The translations under genes were made by a program, and so were the position numbers. The notes under the pieces are model-generated. The model was given only the letters and a program-made list of their open reading frames with translations, had not been told where the DNA came from and did not search any database. From Diadema setosum (lineage: Eukaryota > Echinodermata > Echinoidea > Diadematoida > Diadematidae), in assembly GCA_033980235.1 (NCBI GenBank), contig CM067066.1, forward strand, positions 38,606,955 to 38,670,954: a DNA stretch of 64,000 nt. The letters are read 5' to 3'. Shown here in pieces: positions 60,567 through 64,000 of this stretch. Position 1 is the stretch's first letter. Each line of letters begins with the position of its first letter.

Positions 60567-60584
60567 CCCCCCCCCCCCCCCCCC
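60567..60584. repeat. C18 run
   Basis: Eighteen consecutive C after CCCCCTCCCCT. Confidence 0.95.
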
Positions 60585-61007
60585 ACGTAATCAAGTCGCT
60601 AAGTGTCTTTTTTTTCCCATGAACTAGAGTTAAAACATCTAGTCTTGTAAAAACAGGTAAACATTGGTCTGCAGCTAATATGTCCCAGCAGAGAGAGAGA
60701 AAGAAAGAGAGAGAGAGTGAGAGAGAGAAGAGTCCCATTCAAATAATCAAACAACTCAAGCAATCGTAAAAAGCTGATTTACGAAGTAGCGTATTCCAAG
60801 CAGTACGGGTCTTTAAAATAAAACGATGTTACTTCATGCGATTCTGCCCTAAATCTACATTGTCCCCAGGCACAACATCTAGGCGGTGAGTACAATAACG
60901 AAGGAAATATTCCTCCATCTTTGTCCGCTTATCTGATGAGAGTGAATCATGCTTCTTCTTCTCGTGTTTTCATCTGCTCTTTCTTTTCGTTCGTCTCTTC
61001 ACCATCG

Positions 61008-61059
61008 TGTATGTGTGTGTGTATGTGCGTGTGTGTTGTGTGTGTTGTATGTTTTGTGT

Positions 61060-61092
<33 letters not shown>

Positions 61093-61094
61093 TA
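61008..61094. repeat. (GT)n microsatellite
   Basis: GT repeats with TTGT and GAGT interruptions, the last 24 bp pure. Confidence 0.95.
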
Positions 61095-61219
61095 TCGACA
61101 CAGCTCTCCAAAATTGTTTAAATCGCAACAAAATTAGCCCAATTCTTCTTCATTCCTCAAATAGAATTTAACCATTACCATCACCTACACGCTAGATTCC
61201 TTTACACTCGATCCGATTC

Positions 61220-61600
61220 TGTCCCAATGATTGTTCTCACAGCAGTTATGATTGTTGGGACGTGCTTCGAGCGCTACACAAATATAAGTTGATGGGACTG
61301 GTCGCCTCGCTGATGATATTAAATTCGAGGTTATCGGAAATCAATGGGTGAGACGATATACGTTACAGAGGATAAAATGCCCTGGAGGGGCGCAGCGAAA
61401 ATCGTTTTAAATACGATACAACAACGATACACGATTTGATTTAAACAATATATCGCCGGCTTTCGGCGGCTGCTATTGCGTGGAAATAAATATTACTTTT
61501 GCGCATATCGACTACTTTCTCTGATTTCATATCTGCGTAATGGAAACCGTAGGGCATTTGATATCATTTCATAAAGGTTTTAACGAATACGATGAGCAGA
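61220..61600. promoter_or_regulatory. Candidate cis-regulatory block (complex sequence)
   Basis: Free of simple repeats and rich in AT/CG mixed words such as ATACGATACAAC, ACGATACACG, ATATCGCCGG and GGCGGC, with GATA-like sites (GAGATAT-type and CGATAT) throughout. It has no open frame. The texture resembles conserved non-coding DNA, but conservation cannot be judged from one sequence. Confidence 0.2.
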
Positions 61601-64000
61601 CATGATACAATGATTGCCTTTCCATTGTTACTTTAATGAATCATCCAGCTCACAACAGCGGGATGTGGGGAGGCATGATATATTTAGTCAAAAGGGCATT
61701 TAAACCAAGACGTCAGATTCATCGCCCAGTCAATATCATGTTGCCGTTGCATTGTGTATGAAAATTGAATAGAATTAAGTACCATGTATATTTTTTGATG
61801 CAAACAGTCTCTTCTAAAAGCACTTTTGTACAGGGAATTCTGTCTTAATACCATTTTTATTGTGTCACCATGTTTCTCAACATTTTTCTAGTCCATTAGT
61901 GGTGAGATCTACAGCTATAGTCAATCTTATTCTTGGAACAAAATGTTCAACGAACAATGACATAAAATGTGCAGTGAGCTGGTTTTTCATTTTGCCAAAG
62001 GTTATTATCTAATTATGATTCTATCGTCGTACTTGTTCATCTTTTTCATTATAGTGGCAAAAAAAAGAGATATAATATTAGACAATCCTACATAGTTAGA
62101 TTTATGTGCGAATCTTCGTTATATGTCAGTAAACATTGTATTTATTCAGGTTGTCAACAAATACAGTCAGGTATAGTAAACACAAAATCTCTCAAGAAAC
62201 ATGAAATGTTCCATACCTTGTACATGAGGGATTTGTTCCTTTAACCTGATATCATTCACAATTTCAACAACAACAGCAAAACAAGATTCTGGTAATGTCA
62301 CTACAACAAGTGGATGCAATGACAGACTGACAATATGTGGAATAAAGTGAAGTTATACGAACAAAATGTTGACTAATCAAGGCGCACCACAGTCTGCGAG
62401 TTATGATCTACAGTAGATGTAAAAATGTCATGGTTACCAATTTTCGGAGTTAAGAAGCAAACATTCCCTCTTTGTTTGTTTTGTTTTGTGTTGTTTTAAT
62501 GCAAACCGATTATATTCATAGTCTTTAACACAACATAGCCAGAAAACCTTGCTTATGTTATGCTGGCACCTGATTCCCCTCGCTATACGTGTTCTCCAAT
62601 AATGAAGCATCAAAAAGGCTGATGGAGACGAAATAAGGTAACGACGATAAGTAATGAAAACGCTGCCCGCACCAGGTTTCTATCTATTCCTTATTTCATC
62701 TCCCTTCTTTTTTTCTTTTTTAATGTTTAAAGGACAGATGTGAATTCTATTAAGCACCATCACTGTCTTCTTGTTTAAGACGACACTCAGTCTGAGGCAA
62801 ACCCTCTTTCTAATAGCGTAAATTAGTCCAAAAAAGTACCACTATGACTAATACAGCTCAAAATTTGAGATGTGAACTTGTTCTCCTTTTATTCTGTGTG
62901 TAAAAGAGCTTTGTTCTTCGTGAATCCGGATAAAATAAAGACAGGATATGAGAAGTGCACATGAAGTGGATTGAGTGTTAGTGATTTATCAAAAGCCTAT
63001 AGGGCTAGCTGGCAGAGTACGGAGTTTAGTGTTTCCAGTTTAATGTTCTTAGCTCTGATGTTCCTAGGTTTATAAACTCTACCGCTGATGGATATGAGAT
63101 AATCTTAACCCAACAATGGCAAGCCCAGTCTGTGAATTCTAATAACCGGTAGTTGACAGACAAAATAGTGGAGAAGAAAACAAATGCCTGCTAGGGTCTG
63201 TACAATTAGACTATATTGATGCCAGAGAAATGGGTCATCATTATGTAGGCCTAGACTGATAACTGGTTTTCTGAATGGAAATGTCCTTGTGAATAACGTC
63301 ATCCCCGCTGAAAATAATAGCCCCGAGAAAAGTGGATTAATTTGAACGGCTGTATACAGAGGCAATAATTTTGTGTTTATATGCCATCAATAGAGTTGAA
63401 TTTTACTAATTCATTACAGCGACGAAATAGTGTCCGATTGCAACAGCACTGGGCTATTTGATTGTGCGTAGGGGAGGAGAGGAGAACGGGGAATGTAGTT
63501 TGATAGTGAGTGGGGTGTTCCTTTGTTATCCAGCTCTGTGGAGGGGGGGGGGGTGACATTTTCTAGAATAATGTTCACTCAGTGTTGTGTCTTCCTTGTT
63601 CTACATACATGCACACAAGAACAACAATAACATCATCAACAACGACAAGATCTGTTTCTTGGTTCTCTTACTTTCTTAGTTTCCTTTTTTCTTACATCTT
63701 TATTTTTAAACATTCATCCTCTAAGAAGTATGTCTTCAATGAAATTATGGGTAATTTATTCATTATGACCTGTTTACTCGACCTTCGATACGATTTTTTA
63801 GTTGAGTTTTTGTTCGTAATATGCTGGGTATAAATGAATGGATGGTATACGTTGAGACAAGAGAAATACAATCTCGAAAGCAGTTGATATTTTGCTTAGG
63901 AGAATCTGTGTGAGGCAATACGAGAGATTTGAACCTTCAATCAAGCGGTTTCTTTGAACTAGATCGATACGATAGCAACCTCAAACTCAAGTTGCTCGGT

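Larger units (their letters stand above)
60183..64000. other. Gene-free DNA to the right end
   Basis: Beyond the C18 run, GT repeats and the candidate regulatory block there is AT-rich unique sequence with G11 at 63543-63553. No coding or RNA gene is seen. Confidence 0.5.

Overview
The window looks like non-coding DNA from an animal nuclear genome, most likely an echinoderm and probably a sea urchin. Several things point there. It is AT-rich with no bacterial-style gene packing. It is crowded with simple repeats, namely (TA)n, (ATC/ATT)n, (GT)n, (TTC)n and many long C or G runs. It has a standard eukaryotic tRNA-Gly gene. It also carries a complete foldback element built from 15-bp tandem units, the architecture described for the TU elements of the purple sea urchin. 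The species is inferred, not proven.

I find no protein-coding gene that I can name with confidence. Almost every long open frame is explained by a tandem repeat whose period is a multiple of three, by a low-complexity tract, or by a transposon remnant. The window is best read as intergenic or intronic DNA. Two short stretches have plausible splice signals (47762-47817 and 28167-28345) and one non-repetitive frame ends in a long A tail on the minus strand (28635-28881). All three are recorded as weak candidates.

Layout: 1-17 kb is unique-looking AT-rich DNA broken by trinucleotide arrays, a purine-only block at 4.3-4.65 kb and four RFX X-box-like palindromes between 9.06 and 16.2 kb. 17.3-21.7 kb is more complex and may hold conserved regulatory DNA. 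21758-23445 is the TU-like foldback element with an exact 8-bp target duplication. 23.5-30 kb is repeat-poor apart from (GT)n, a 41-nt T run and an 83-bp (TA)n. 30.1-32.6 kb is a transposon cluster: a retroposon-like segment ending in (AAT)n, a CG-rich repeat with CRE palindromes, a hairpin-ended Helitron-like end, and a broken Ty3/gypsy pol fragment. 32.6-53 kb is gene-free, with tRNA-like relics near 34.8, 37.5 and 40.7 kb and a second copy of the hairpin-ended repeat at 39.14-39.32 kb. 53.67-54.25 kb holds an inverted pair of one dispersed repeat. 60112-60182 (minus) is an intact tRNA-Gly(CCC). The right end is quiet, with a possible regulatory block at 61.2-61.6 kb.

The most informative items are the foldback element, the two-copy hairpin-ended family whose edges obey Helitron A/T insertion rules, and the internally deleted retroelement still reading in frame across its junction. 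No operon-like or multi-gene system is present.
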